21,216 bases of DNA, taken from the NCBI GenBank assembly GCA_009885605.1, contig VFKK01000201.1:1-21216 (forward strand), written 5' to 3'. Position 1 is the first letter of the stretch. Each line of letters starts with the position of its first letter. The notes under the pieces are model-generated. The model worked only from the letters and a program-made list of their open reading frames with translations, ran no database searches and was not told the origin of the DNA. Origin of the DNA: Cyclobacteriaceae bacterium (lineage in GTDB: Bacteria > Bacteroidota > Bacteroidia > Cytophagales > Cyclobacteriaceae). Shown in pieces: positions 1 to 7,990 of this stretch. Both the position numbers and the translations under genes were made by a program.

Positions 1-382
1 ACGGATGGAATTCGTCCGAGTTGGAGAAATAGTAACGGTAGGTTTTCTGATTGATGGACTGAATCAGGTTGAAAGTTGGCGGGACTTCCTTCACAGAGTT
101 TAGCCGAATGTCCTGAGGCAAGTATTGATTAATGGCTGGCAGCAGAGATTCCATTTCCGCTTTTTCCCGAAGGAAAATCTGCACATATCCACCCTGACAA
201 GATACACCGGCATCTGTACGGCTTCCTCCCAACACAGAGAAATCATCATGACCGAGCACAAACTTTAGCACCCTTTCCAGCTTTCCCTGAATTGTCGCTT
301 GTCCGGGCTGTATCGCCCAACCTTTATATCTGGCTCCAAAATAGGAAATGGAAAAGAGGTAAGAGAATGGGCGGGATTGCAC
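1..382 (-). CDS. truA: tRNA pseudouridine synthase A, 5' part (runs off the window)
   Basis: TruA converts uridines 38-40 of the tRNA anticodon arm to pseudouridine in the cytoplasm. About 127 N-terminal residues are visible on the minus strand. They include an opening strand SISYFGARYKGWAIQPGQ, matching the family pattern Y-x-G-x-x-(F/Y)-x-G-W-x-x-Q, and the catalytic motif GGSRTDAGV near residue 57, whose Asp is the nucleophile in this family. The only plausible start is a GTG at 380-382. No in-frame ATG lies between it and an upstream stop, and the GTG sits a dozen or so residues before the conserved domain. The gene is divergent from the sialidase-like gene. No clear promoter was recognised in the 150 nt between them. 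The C-terminal half lies beyond position 1. Confidence 0.93.
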   Translation of the reverse strand, partial: MQSRPFSYLFSISYFGARYKGWAIQPGQATIQGKLERVLKFVLGHDDFSVLGGSRTDAGVSCQGGYVQIFLREKAEMESLLPAINQYLPQDIRLNSVKEVPPTFNLIQSINQKTYRYYFSNSDEFHP

Positions 383-532
383 GGGATGATTAGGGTTTGA
401 TACTTGAAATTGGAGAAATTTTACGAACCGATCAAAATTGGACTGTTGATAAATCTGGTCCCTTCAATTCTAATTCTGTCCAACGAGATTTTAAGAAGTA
501 TTTTTTATCTTCAAACAACCCAACGATTTGCC

Positions 533-1735
533 ATGCTATCCTTTCTGTTGTCCTTAAAATCAAGTCCCTTACCTCTGATTTTGATAGGAATGAGTATCTC
601 AATCACTTCTCTTCTTGCCCAATCCTCCCCTGTCACCCATTCCGAACTTATTTTTCCTTTGCAAGAAAAGCATGTGCATGGGAGTTCGTTGGTAGCACTA
701 CCAAATGGAGACATGCTTGCAGCCTGGTTTTATGGAAGCGGAGAGCGCACTGCGAATGATGTAAAAATCATGGGTTCGCGGCTAAAAAAAGGAGATTCCA
801 ATTGGTCTAAGCCATTCTTGATGGCAGATACTCCCAATCTTCCCGATTGCAATCCTGTCTTATTTCTCAATCAGGAAAGCAAACTTTTTCTGATTTGGAT
901 TGCTGTCCAAGCCAATCGCTGGGAGCATTCAGTTTTGAGAGTTAGAACTTCCGAGAATTACGCTGGTTCTGGTGCACCAATGTGGAACTGGCAGGACAAT
1001 ATCCTTTTAAATCCTGGGGATGAATTTGCCATAGAAGTATCAAAAAGATTTAAAGAACTACCCGAAAATCCTGCCGGCTGGTCTGAATATGCACCCAAGT
1101 ATGACAACATGATTATTGAGGCATCCAAAGATCCCCGAAAACGAACCACAGGATGGATGACGAGAATCAAGCCCATGCTGATGGAAAACGGCAGGATAGT
1201 CTTACCTCTTTACTCCGATGGATTCAACTTTTCCTTGATGGCGATCTCCGAGGATTTTGGGGAAAGCTGGAAACCGAGTTTGCCTCTGGTGGGAAGAGGC
1301 CCGATTCAGCCGGCTTTGGTAAAAAAGAAAAATGGAAACCTGGTGGCTTACCTGCGGGATAGTGGAGATGCGCCTTCCCGAGTTCATATCAGCGAATCCT
1401 CCGACGGAGGAGAAAGCTGGTCGGCAAGCTTGAAAACCGAAATCCCAAACACAGCAAGTGTCGAAATGCTCAATCTGGCAGACGGACGGTGGGCTTTTCT
1501 TGGAAATAATATTGAAGACGGACGATACATTTTGAGTCTTTACCTCTCCGATGACGAAGGTCAAACCTGGAAATGGAAAACCAGATTGGAAGATCATACT
1601 CCTGACCAAGGAGGATATTCTTATCCAAGCTTAGTCCAAACTTTAGATGGTTTGCTCCATATCACTTATTCCTATCACCCAAAATCGGATTCGAAATCGA
1701 TTAAGTATGTCGTGGTGAATCCGGGGAAACTCTAA
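533..1735 (+). CDS. secreted sialidase-like BNR/Asp-box glycoside hydrolase family protein
   Basis: The protein has about 400 residues. It begins with a hydrophobic segment (MLSFLLSL...SITSLLAQ) that looks like a type I signal peptide, so export to the periplasm or outside is expected. Three Asp-boxes (S-x-D-x-G-x-T-W type) are visible: SEDFGESW, SSDGGESW and SDDEGQTW. These mark a six-bladed sialidase-fold propeller of the BNR_2 type. The N-terminal SGERTANDVK and the D-x-N-P region resemble proteins annotated as exo-alpha-sialidase. No obvious RIP/FRIP arginine motif of classical GH33 sialidases was seen, so the substrate is open. The reading frame extends up to 404, but 533 was chosen because the signal peptide starts there. 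A later ATG at 590 would shorten the signal peptide. No transporter or other glycan gene is adjacent. Confidence 0.82.
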   Translation: MLSFLLSLKSSPLPLILIGMSISITSLLAQSSPVTHSELIFPLQEKHVHGSSLVALPNGDMLAAWFYGSGERTANDVKIMGSRLKKGDSNWSKPFLMADTPNLPDCNPVLFLNQESKLFLIWIAVQANRWEHSVLRVRTSENYAGSGAPMWNWQDNILLNPGDEFAIEVSKRFKELPENPAGWSEYAPKYDNMIIEASKDPRKRTTGWMTRIKPMLMENGRIVLPLYSDGFNFSLMAISEDFGESWKPSLPLVGRGPIQPALVKKKNGNLVAYLRDSGDAPSRVHISESSDGGESWSASLKTEIPNTASVEMLNLADGRWAFLGNNIEDGRYILSLYLSDDEGQTWKWKTRLEDHTPDQGGYSYPSLVQTLDGLLHITYSYHPKSDSKSIKYVVVNPGKL

Positions 1736-1738
1736 AAA

Positions 1739-1772
1739 AAATACCACCCCGTTTTTTTCCAAGGTGGTATTT
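1739..1772. terminator. intrinsic terminator at the convergent sialidase/leuB ends
   Basis: The sequence AATACCACC pairs with GGTGGTATT across a 14-nt loop. On the minus strand the stem is followed by a run of eight T (complement of A1732-1739 and neighbours), a textbook intrinsic terminator for the ilv-leu operon that ends at 1793. On the plus strand the stem is followed by a weaker T-rich stretch, so it may also end the sialidase-like transcript. Confidence 0.85.
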
Positions 1773-1792
1773 CACTTTTACAACTTATTAGA

Positions 1793-2860
1793 TCAAGCCA
1801 AAATCTTAGCAGCCAGCCAATCTCCCACTTCAGAGGTTTTGTAGGCTTTGCCTCCTTCAGCTATGTCTTCGGTGACGATTCCTTCGTCAAGCGAAAGATT
1901 CACCACATCGGAAATCATCTGAGATTCGGCTTTCAATCCAAAAGCATAATCAAACATCATCGCTGCTGAAAGCACAGTTGCTAATGGATTTGCAATGTCT
2001 TTGCCCGCTGCCTGTGGATACGAACCGTGAATTGGTTCGAATAACTTAGTGGTTAAACCCAAAGATGCAGATGGCATCAGGCCCATAGAACCTGAAATTA
2101 CAGAAGCCTCATCTGTCAAAATATCGCCAAACAGGTTTTCGGTGATCAACACATCGTACGCCTTTGGCCACTGTATCAATCGCATCGCAACTGCATCCAC
2201 AAATTCATATTCAACTTTCACATCCGGATATTCTGGCGCAAGTTCCTGAACGGTTTCTCTCCAAAGTCTGGAAGTAGCCATCACATTGGCTTTGTCCACA
2301 CAAGTCAGGAGTTTTCTTCTCTTTTGCGCAGCTTCAAAACCCATTCTTGCAAGACGTACAATTTCGAATTTGCTGTACACATTGGTATCAAATGCCTTTG
2401 TACCCTGTTCATTTCTTCCTCTTGGCTCACCGAAATAAATTCCCCCAGTCAACTCTCTGAAGAACACAAAGTCAACTCCTTCCACCCGATCGAGTTTCAA
2501 AGGAGACTTATGAATCAAGGAAGGGAAAGTAAAGGTTGGTCGCACATTGGCAAACAGTCCAAGTTTTTGACGCATTAATAGCAGACCTTGCTCCGGTCTT
2601 ACTTTGGCTTTGGGATCGTTGTCGTATTTGGGATCACCAATCGCTCCAAAAAGTACCGCATCAGATGCTACGCAAATCTCATGAGTGGCATCCGGGTAAG
2701 GTTCCCCGGTGGCATCGATCGCCGCCGCGCCTACGACTGCTTCTTTAAAATTGATTTGATGGCCAAATTTCTGACCGATTGCTTTTACTACTTTGACCGC
2801 CTGAGCGATTACTTCTGGCCCGATGCCGTCACCCGGCAATAGCGCGATATTCATTTCCAT
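1793..2860 (-). CDS. leuB: 3-isopropylmalate dehydrogenase
   Basis: LeuB carries out the NAD-dependent oxidation and decarboxylation of 3-isopropylmalate in leucine synthesis. It can also act on the methylmalate intermediate of the citramalate route to isoleucine. At 355 residues it has the usual family length. Visible motifs are the N-terminal LLPGDGIGPE, the substrate-binding RQKLGLFANVRP, ELTGGIYFGEPRG, the metal-binding ENLFGDILTDEAS and the cofactor region EPIHGSYPQAAGKDIANP. The start may be Met1 (2860) or Met3 (2854). Either way it overlaps the end of cimA by 26-32 nt, which implies translational coupling. It is the last gene of the operon and is followed by the terminator at 1739-1772. 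Confidence 0.97.
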   Translation of the reverse strand: MEMNIALLPGDGIGPEVIAQAVKVVKAIGQKFGHQINFKEAVVGAAAIDATGEPYPDATHEICVASDAVLFGAIGDPKYDNDPKAKVRPEQGLLLMRQKLGLFANVRPTFTFPSLIHKSPLKLDRVEGVDFVFFRELTGGIYFGEPRGRNEQGTKAFDTNVYSKFEIVRLARMGFEAAQKRRKLLTCVDKANVMATSRLWRETVQELAPEYPDVKVEYEFVDAVAMRLIQWPKAYDVLITENLFGDILTDEASVISGSMGLMPSASLGLTTKLFEPIHGSYPQAAGKDIANPLATVLSAAMMFDYAFGLKAESQMISDVVNLSLDEGIVTEDIAEGGKAYKTSEVGDWLAAKILA

Positions 2861-4415
2861 ATAACTCGGATTCTTCTTTCGTGGGGGATTGATTGAATTT
2901 TTCGATGATGTTGAGCATTTTTTCGGTGGCCATCATCGCCGCCACAGTTTGATCCGGGTCAAGCCCCTTAGTTTTAAAGATTTTGCCATTATCCCAAGTA
3001 ATCATCGTCTCCACAAAGGCATCTGTTTTTCCTCCCGGAGGAATGGAAACATGGTAGTCAATCAGTTTTGGGAGTTCTCTTTTCAGCGATTTATAGATCT
3101 TCTTAACCGCACGCATAAAGGAATCATATTGACCATCGCCTGTTGCAGTGGCGTCATAGGATTTCCCATAGACATTCAAGCGAAGCTGCACTGATGGCTT
3201 CAGACCTTTGGAATGAGTCATATGATAGCCTTCGATGCTGATGTTTTTGGAAATGGAGTTGTTTTGCAAGACATCTGAAATAATGTAAGGCAGATCCTCC
3301 GTCGTCACTCGCTCTTTCCTATCACCCAATTCGATGATTCGCTGGGTTACTCGGGCCAGTTCATCTTTCTCCAGAGAAATCCCAAGCTCCTCTAAATTCT
3401 TAACGATATTGGCTTTGCCGGAGGTCTTTCCCAACGCGTACTTTCGCTGTCTTCCAAATCGCTCCGGAAGCAAATCGTTGAAATAAAGGTTTTTCTTATT
3501 GTCTCCGTCAGCGTGAATACCCGCAGTTTGCGTGAAGACATTTTCACCGACAACCGGCTTATTTGCTGGAATATGCTGACCGGAAAACTGCTCCACCAGC
3601 TTGCTGACACGGTAAATTTTTTGCTCCTGCACTCCAATTTGAAAGTCAGTAAAATCTTTGATTACCGCAATCACAGATTCCAAAGGCGCATTTCCTGCAC
3701 GTTCTCCAAGACCATTTACAGTGGTATGAATTCCCATGGCGCCATGTAAAATTGCTTCCATCACATTAGCTACTGAGAGATCGTAGTCATTGTGAGCGTG
3801 GAAATCAAAATGAACATTCGGGTATTTCTTTGTGATTTCGGTGAAATACTGATTTGTTTCGTCTGGCGAAAGCAAACCCAGGGTATCCGGAAGCATGATT
3901 CGCTTCACTGGCTGAGTGGTCAAAAACTCGATCAGGCTGAGCGTGTATTCCTTGGAATTTCGCATGCCATTTGACCAGTCCTCCAGGTATACATTGACTG
4001 CAATACCGTTTTCCTGCGCATGGGCTATGCTTTTTTCAATTTCTGCGAAATGCTGCTCAGGTGTTTTCTTGAGCTGATGAACCAAATGATTCATGGAGCC
4101 TTTCGTCAGCAGATTCAAAACTTTGGCACCAGCCAAAATCAGCCAATTGACTGATGCGGGTGTGTCCACAAAGCCTAAAACCTCCACCCGATCCAGGTAA
4201 CCTTTTTCTGCGGCCCAGTTGGTGATTTTTTGAACACCTTCCAATTCTCCTTCGGAAACCCGTGCGGAAGCAACTTCGATTCGGTCCACCCGCAACTCTT
4301 CGAGCAAAAGCTTGGCGATTTGCAGCTTTTCAGAAGGCAAAAAGGAAACACCCGAGGTCTGTTCTCCATCCCTCAGTGTGGTATCCATGATTTCTATGCG
4401 CTTCCCGGACCTCAT
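2829..4415 (-). CDS. cimA: (R)-citramalate synthase, LeuA-family paralogue
   Basis: This 528-residue protein is a second LeuA-type enzyme: a DRE-TIM aldolase barrel (IMDTTLRDGEQTSGVSF, metal-binding HAHNDYDLS, NGLGERAGN) followed by a C-terminal LeuA dimer/regulatory domain. From memory it matches Leptospira citramalate synthase better than canonical LeuA: RIEVASARVSEGE, AKVLNLLTKGS, NVYLEDWSNG and FTQTAGIHADGD. The Tyr-Leu-Glu of NVYLED matches the pyruvate-pocket region of that enzyme, whereas the canonical LeuA in this window has FYAED there. The predicted reaction is pyruvate plus acetyl-CoA to citramalate, feeding LeuCD and LeuB to make 2-oxobutyrate. The start at 4415 leaves 4 nt after the leuD stop; a longer frame to 4490 would run inside leuD. 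A general annotation would be 2-isopropylmalate synthase-like, and substrate choice is inferred. Confidence 0.85.
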   Translation of the reverse strand: MRSGKRIEIMDTTLRDGEQTSGVSFLPSEKLQIAKLLLEELRVDRIEVASARVSEGELEGVQKITNWAAEKGYLDRVEVLGFVDTPASVNWLILAGAKVLNLLTKGSMNHLVHQLKKTPEQHFAEIEKSIAHAQENGIAVNVYLEDWSNGMRNSKEYTLSLIEFLTTQPVKRIMLPDTLGLLSPDETNQYFTEITKKYPNVHFDFHAHNDYDLSVANVMEAILHGAMGIHTTVNGLGERAGNAPLESVIAVIKDFTDFQIGVQEQKIYRVSKLVEQFSGQHIPANKPVVGENVFTQTAGIHADGDNKKNLYFNDLLPERFGRQRKYALGKTSGKANIVKNLEELGISLEKDELARVTQRIIELGDRKERVTTEDLPYIISDVLQNNSISKNISIEGYHMTHSKGLKPSVQLRLNVYGKSYDATATGDGQYDSFMRAVKKIYKSLKRELPKLIDYHVSIPPGGKTDAFVETMITWDNGKIFKTKGLDPDQTVAAMMATEKMLNIIEKFNQSPTKEESELYGNEYRAIAG

Positions 4416-4419
4416 TTTC

Positions 4420-5010
4420 TTATTTGCCTGCGGCAAAAGCATCGATTTCAGAAGACATATTGAGCAAATAGTCGATGTCATCGAATCCATTTGTCATGTT
4501 GTCTTTTTTATATTCATTGATGTCAAAAGATTCAGATTCTCCTGTGGAAAGGAGCTTGATCTTTTGCTCAGGAAGGTTGATTTCTATTTCAGTTTTTGGA
4601 TTTGCCAGGATCGCTGCGAACAGCTTATCGGCAAATGCAGCAGAAATTGTCACCGGAAGTACTCCAATATTGAGACAGTTATTCTTGAAGATATCTGCGA
4701 AAAAGCTCGAAACTACGCATCTGAACCCATAATCGTAAAGGGCCCAAACGGCGTGCTCCCGGCTGGAACCTGAACCGAAGTTCTTTCCTGAAACCAAGAT
4801 TTTACCGCTGTAAGTCTGATCGTTCAGGACAAAATCCTGTTTAGGATTTCCTTCCACATCGTATCTCCAGTCTCGAAATAAGTTGTCTCCAAAACCTTCG
4901 CGCTCGGTAGCCTTCAGGAATCTTGCAGGAATAATCTGATCGGTGTCCACATTTTCGGTAGGTAGTGGAACCGCCGTACTTCTGAGAACTGTGAATTTAT
5001 CGTAAGCCAT
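4420..5010 (-). CDS. leuD: 3-isopropylmalate dehydratase, small subunit
   Basis: LeuD is the swivel-domain subunit of isopropylmalate isomerase and works with LeuC on 2-isopropylmalate, and on citramalate if CimA is active. At 196 residues it has the normal length. Family motifs are NVDTDQIIPARFL near the N-terminus and the substrate-binding loop SGKNFGSGSSREHAVWAL in the middle. The ATG at 5010 follows a 42-nt AT-rich spacer after leuC, and the stop lies 4 nt before the cimA start. Confidence 0.97.
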   Translation of the reverse strand: MAYDKFTVLRSTAVPLPTENVDTDQIIPARFLKATEREGFGDNLFRDWRYDVEGNPKQDFVLNDQTYSGKILVSGKNFGSGSSREHAVWALYDYGFRCVVSSFFADIFKNNCLNIGVLPVTISAAFADKLFAAILANPKTEIEINLPEQKIKLLSTGESESFDINEYKKDNMTNGFDDIDYLLNMSSEIDAFAAGK

Positions 5011-5052
5011 TTTTATTCAATTGAAAGATTAGAAAATTGGAAGGTTGAAAAA
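5011..5052 (-). other. AT-rich leuC-leuD spacer of degenerate short repeats
   Basis: This 42-nt spacer consists of loosely repeated units (on the plus strand TTGAAAGAT, TAGAAAATT, GGAAGGTTG, AAAAATTAA) plus a small palindrome TTCAATTGAA next to the leuD start. It interrupts an otherwise tightly packed operon. No hairpin with a U tract and no promoter box was seen. It may be a degenerate intergenic repeat or simply an A-rich initiation region. Confidence 0.3.
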
Positions 5053-6459
5053 TTAATTTTCAAATACTTCGCGTGGATCGGTGATTCGACCGGTGATAGC
5101 AACTGCTGCTACGGTCAAAGGGGATGCGAGCATGGTCCGAGCTCCCGGTCCCTGTCGCCCTTCAAAGTTTCTGTTTGAAGTAGAAACGGCATATTTTCCA
5201 GCAGGAATCTTGTCGTCGTTCATTGCTAGGCAAGCTGAACAACCAGGCTGTCTGAGTTCAAATCCCGCTTCTTCCAGGATTTTGACCAAACCTTCTTCAT
5301 GTGCCATTTTCTCCACTTCTTTTGAACCGGGGACAATCCAGGCCGTGATGTTGTCTGCTTTCTTGTGGCCTTTCACAAACTGAGCTACCGATCGGATGTC
5401 TTCAATTCGGCCATTAGTACAAGATCCCACGAACACGTAATCTACCAACTTGCCTTTGACAGGTTCGCCTGGCGCGAAACCCATGTATTCCAACGATTTC
5501 AGGTAAGAAATTTTGTTGCTCCCCTCCATTCCTTCAGTAGTCGGGATAGTTCCTTTGACCTTGATTCCCATTCCAGGATTGGTTCCGTAGGTAATCATCG
5601 GTTCGATATCAGCAGCATCAAAAACGTATTCCTTGTCGAAAATTGCTCCTTCGTTAGTTTTCAGCGTTTTCCAATAAGCCACCGCCTTATCCCATTCTGC
5701 ACCCTTCGGAGCATATTGTTTTCCTTCCAGATAATTGAAAGTAGTCTCATCAGGAGCGATCAATCCTCCACGCGCACCCATCTCGATAGACATGTTGCAA
5801 ATGGTCATTCGGGCTTCCATGGACAGGCTTTGGATTGCAGATCCTGCATATTCTACAAAGTATCCGGTTGCACCGGCTGCGGAAATTTTAGCAATGATGT
5901 AGAGAATTATGTCTTTTGATGTCACTCCTTTTTCCAAAACCCCGTCAACGGTGATTCTCATTTTCTTGGCTTTGGACTGCATGATGCATTGAGTAGCCAA
6001 CACCATTTCTACCTCCGAAGTACCGATTCCAAACGCAATGGCGCCAAAAGCACCGTGGGTTGAAGTGTGGCTGTCTCCACAAACGATGGTCATTCCGGGT
6101 TGGGTGATTCCCAACTCGGGACCGATCACGTGTACAATCCCGTGATGAGCCGAACCTAAGTCATGAAGTTCAATATTGTATCGGGCACAGTTTTCACGAA
6201 GTCTTTCCACTTGCATGCGGGAAAGCTTGTCTTTAATGGTCTTATCCTGATCTACTGTAGGAACGTTATGATCCGGAGTAGCGACGGTTCTGCTTGGGTT
6301 TTTCACCCCGATTCCTCGCTTTTCCAGATTCAAGAATGCCACAGGGGAAGTCACTTCATGGATAAAATGCTTATCGATGAAGAATACATCAGGACCAGCA
6401 GGGACTGATTTTACCACGTGGGCATCCCAGATTTTATCAAATAATGTTGTCTTTTCCAT
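5053..6459 (-). CDS. leuC: 3-isopropylmalate dehydratase, large subunit
   Basis: LeuC is the aconitase-like catalytic subunit of isopropylmalate isomerase and carries a [4Fe-4S] cluster. The 468-residue protein shows GDSHTSTHGAFGA near residue 128 and three cluster cysteines at 347 (GSCTNGR), 407 and 410 (GCSAC), the spacing expected for bacterial LeuC. It starts only 2 nt after the leuA stop. Together with LeuD it serves leucine synthesis and, if cimA is correctly called, the citramalate route to isoleucine. Confidence 0.98.
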   Translation of the reverse strand: MEKTTLFDKIWDAHVVKSVPAGPDVFFIDKHFIHEVTSPVAFLNLEKRGIGVKNPSRTVATPDHNVPTVDQDKTIKDKLSRMQVERLRENCARYNIELHDLGSAHHGIVHVIGPELGITQPGMTIVCGDSHTSTHGAFGAIAFGIGTSEVEMVLATQCIMQSKAKKMRITVDGVLEKGVTSKDIILYIIAKISAAGATGYFVEYAGSAIQSLSMEARMTICNMSIEMGARGGLIAPDETTFNYLEGKQYAPKGAEWDKAVAYWKTLKTNEGAIFDKEYVFDAADIEPMITYGTNPGMGIKVKGTIPTTEGMEGSNKISYLKSLEYMGFAPGEPVKGKLVDYVFVGSCTNGRIEDIRSVAQFVKGHKKADNITAWIVPGSKEVEKMAHEEGLVKILEEAGFELRQPGCSACLAMNDDKIPAGKYAVSTSNRNFEGRQGPGARTMLASPLTVAAVAITGRITDPREVFEN

Positions 6460-6461
6460 AA

Positions 6462-7970
6462 TTATGCAGTCGCATATTCTTTGACCGGAATTTTATTTAG
6501 TGCGTCGACAAATGCCTCAGCAGAAGCCAGGACAATGTCGGCGTTGGAGGCAAAACCGTAATATGGTTTTTCTCCTTTGATCAATCTCATGTGAACTTTG
6601 GCTACGTCATCACTGCCGTGGGTGATTGCCTGAATGAGGAACTCTTCCAATTCAACTTGAGGTTTAACGACTTTTTCAATCGCTTTGAGCACCGCATCTA
6701 CAGGCCCAACTCCATGTGAGGAAGCCTGAAGTGTTTCTGAACCCACTGTCAAAGTTACATTTGCGCTGATTTGTCCGTTGGAGGAATAACCCACTTTCAC
6801 CAGTTCAATAAAATTGGAATCCTCCTTGTATTTACCGACCAAGCCAAGCAAGTCTTTTCTTCCGATGTCGCGCTTGCTGTCTGCCAATATCAGGAAGGCT
6901 TCGTAAACCTCTCTCAATTCTTCGCCTTCCAGCTCAACACCCAACGCATCGAGGTGATGCTTCAATGCGGCGCGTCCTGATCTTGCGGTCAGTACAATTG
7001 TGGACTCATCCACTCCCACTTCTTTGGGGTCAATGATTTCGTAATTTTCTCTATGCTTCAAAACACCGTCCTGGTGGATACCTGAAGAATGTGCGAATGC
7101 ATTTCTTCCCACAATCGCCTTGTTTGCCTGAACCGGCATGTTCATCAGTTTCGATACCAAACGGCTGGTTTGATAAATTCTTTGAGTGACTATATTGGTA
7201 TGAACAGGAATAGACTGATGGCATTTGATTGCCATGACCACCTCTTCCATAGAAGTGTTGCCGGCTCTCTCACCGATTCCATTGATGGTCACTTCTACCT
7301 GACGAGCTCCATGCTGCACACCGGCAATCGTATTGGCAGTTGCCATTCCGAGGTCATTGTGACAATGAGTTGCTATAATCGCTCTATCGATATTCGGTAC
7401 ATTATTTTTCAAATGCGCGATGATGGCGCCGTATTGCTCGGGAAGGCAATAGCCGGTTGTATCAGGGATATTGACAACGGTTGCACCGGCTTTGATCACC
7501 TCTTCAATAATTCTGGCAAGGAAATCATGCTCGGCACGTCCGGCATCCTCTGCATAGAATTCCACATCGTCTACAAATCTTCGGGCGTATTTCACCGCGG
7601 CGACACCGCGCTTAATGATGTCCTCAGGCGTAGATCGAAGTTTGAATTGGATATGATAGGGAGAAACCCCGATTCCGGTATGAATTCTGCCCCTTTTTGC
7701 GAATTTGAGTGATTGAGCTGCCACATCGATATCCTTCTCTACGGCTCTGGAGAGCGCACAAATAATCGGGTTGGAAACAGCCTTCGAGATCTCGAGGACG
7801 GAATTGAAATCACCCGGGCTGGATATTGGAAATCCCGCTTCAATGATGTCTACTCCTAGGGCTTCCAAAGCTTTCGCCACCACAATCTTTTCCTGGGTGT
7901 TCAGTTGGCAACCCGGCACTTGTTCCCCGTCTCTCAGGGTAGTATCAAAAATCCACAGTTTCTCACTCAT
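6462..7970 (-). CDS. leuA: 2-isopropylmalate synthase
   Basis: LeuA condenses acetyl-CoA with 2-oxoisovalerate, the committed step to leucine. The 502-residue protein opens with WIFDTTLRDGEQVPGCQL, carries the metal-binding THCHND and NGIGERAGNTS in the barrel, and ends with a LeuA regulatory (dimer) domain, the usual site of leucine feedback. It has FYAEDAGR where the paralogue at 2829-4415 has VYLEDWSNG, so this copy is the canonical leucine enzyme. The start at 7970 is preceded on its strand by an A/C-rich leader containing CCCAAACCCC, resembling the leaders of ilvD and ilvC. It lies 20 nt after ilvC. Confidence 0.97.
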   Translation of the reverse strand: MSEKLWIFDTTLRDGEQVPGCQLNTQEKIVVAKALEALGVDIIEAGFPISSPGDFNSVLEISKAVSNPIICALSRAVEKDIDVAAQSLKFAKRGRIHTGIGVSPYHIQFKLRSTPEDIIKRGVAAVKYARRFVDDVEFYAEDAGRAEHDFLARIIEEVIKAGATVVNIPDTTGYCLPEQYGAIIAHLKNNVPNIDRAIIATHCHNDLGMATANTIAGVQHGARQVEVTINGIGERAGNTSMEEVVMAIKCHQSIPVHTNIVTQRIYQTSRLVSKLMNMPVQANKAIVGRNAFAHSSGIHQDGVLKHRENYEIIDPKEVGVDESTIVLTARSGRAALKHHLDALGVELEGEELREVYEAFLILADSKRDIGRKDLLGLVGKYKEDSNFIELVKVGYSSNGQISANVTLTVGSETLQASSHGVGPVDAVLKAIEKVVKPQVELEEFLIQAITHGSDDVAKVHMRLIKGEKPYYGFASNADIVLASAEAFVDALNKIPVKEYATA

Positions 7971-7990
7971 GACTCTTTGGGGTTTGGGTA

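Noticed and set aside
397..759. Short plus-strand frame overlapping the start of the sialidase-like gene
   Set aside because: It lies in a different frame over the signal peptide region, has no family resemblance, and is explained by the real gene at 533.
4416..4490. Longer start for the cimA-like gene
   Set aside because: The extension lies inside leuD, and the family N-terminus fits the ATG at 4415, 4 nt after the leuD stop.
5365..5919. Open frame of 184 codons on the plus strand, antisense to leuC
   Set aside because: It has no recognisable domain and runs opposite a clear, conserved gene. Shadow frames of this size also occur opposite ilvD (12206-12700), leuA (7089-7712) and tgt (17493-18047).
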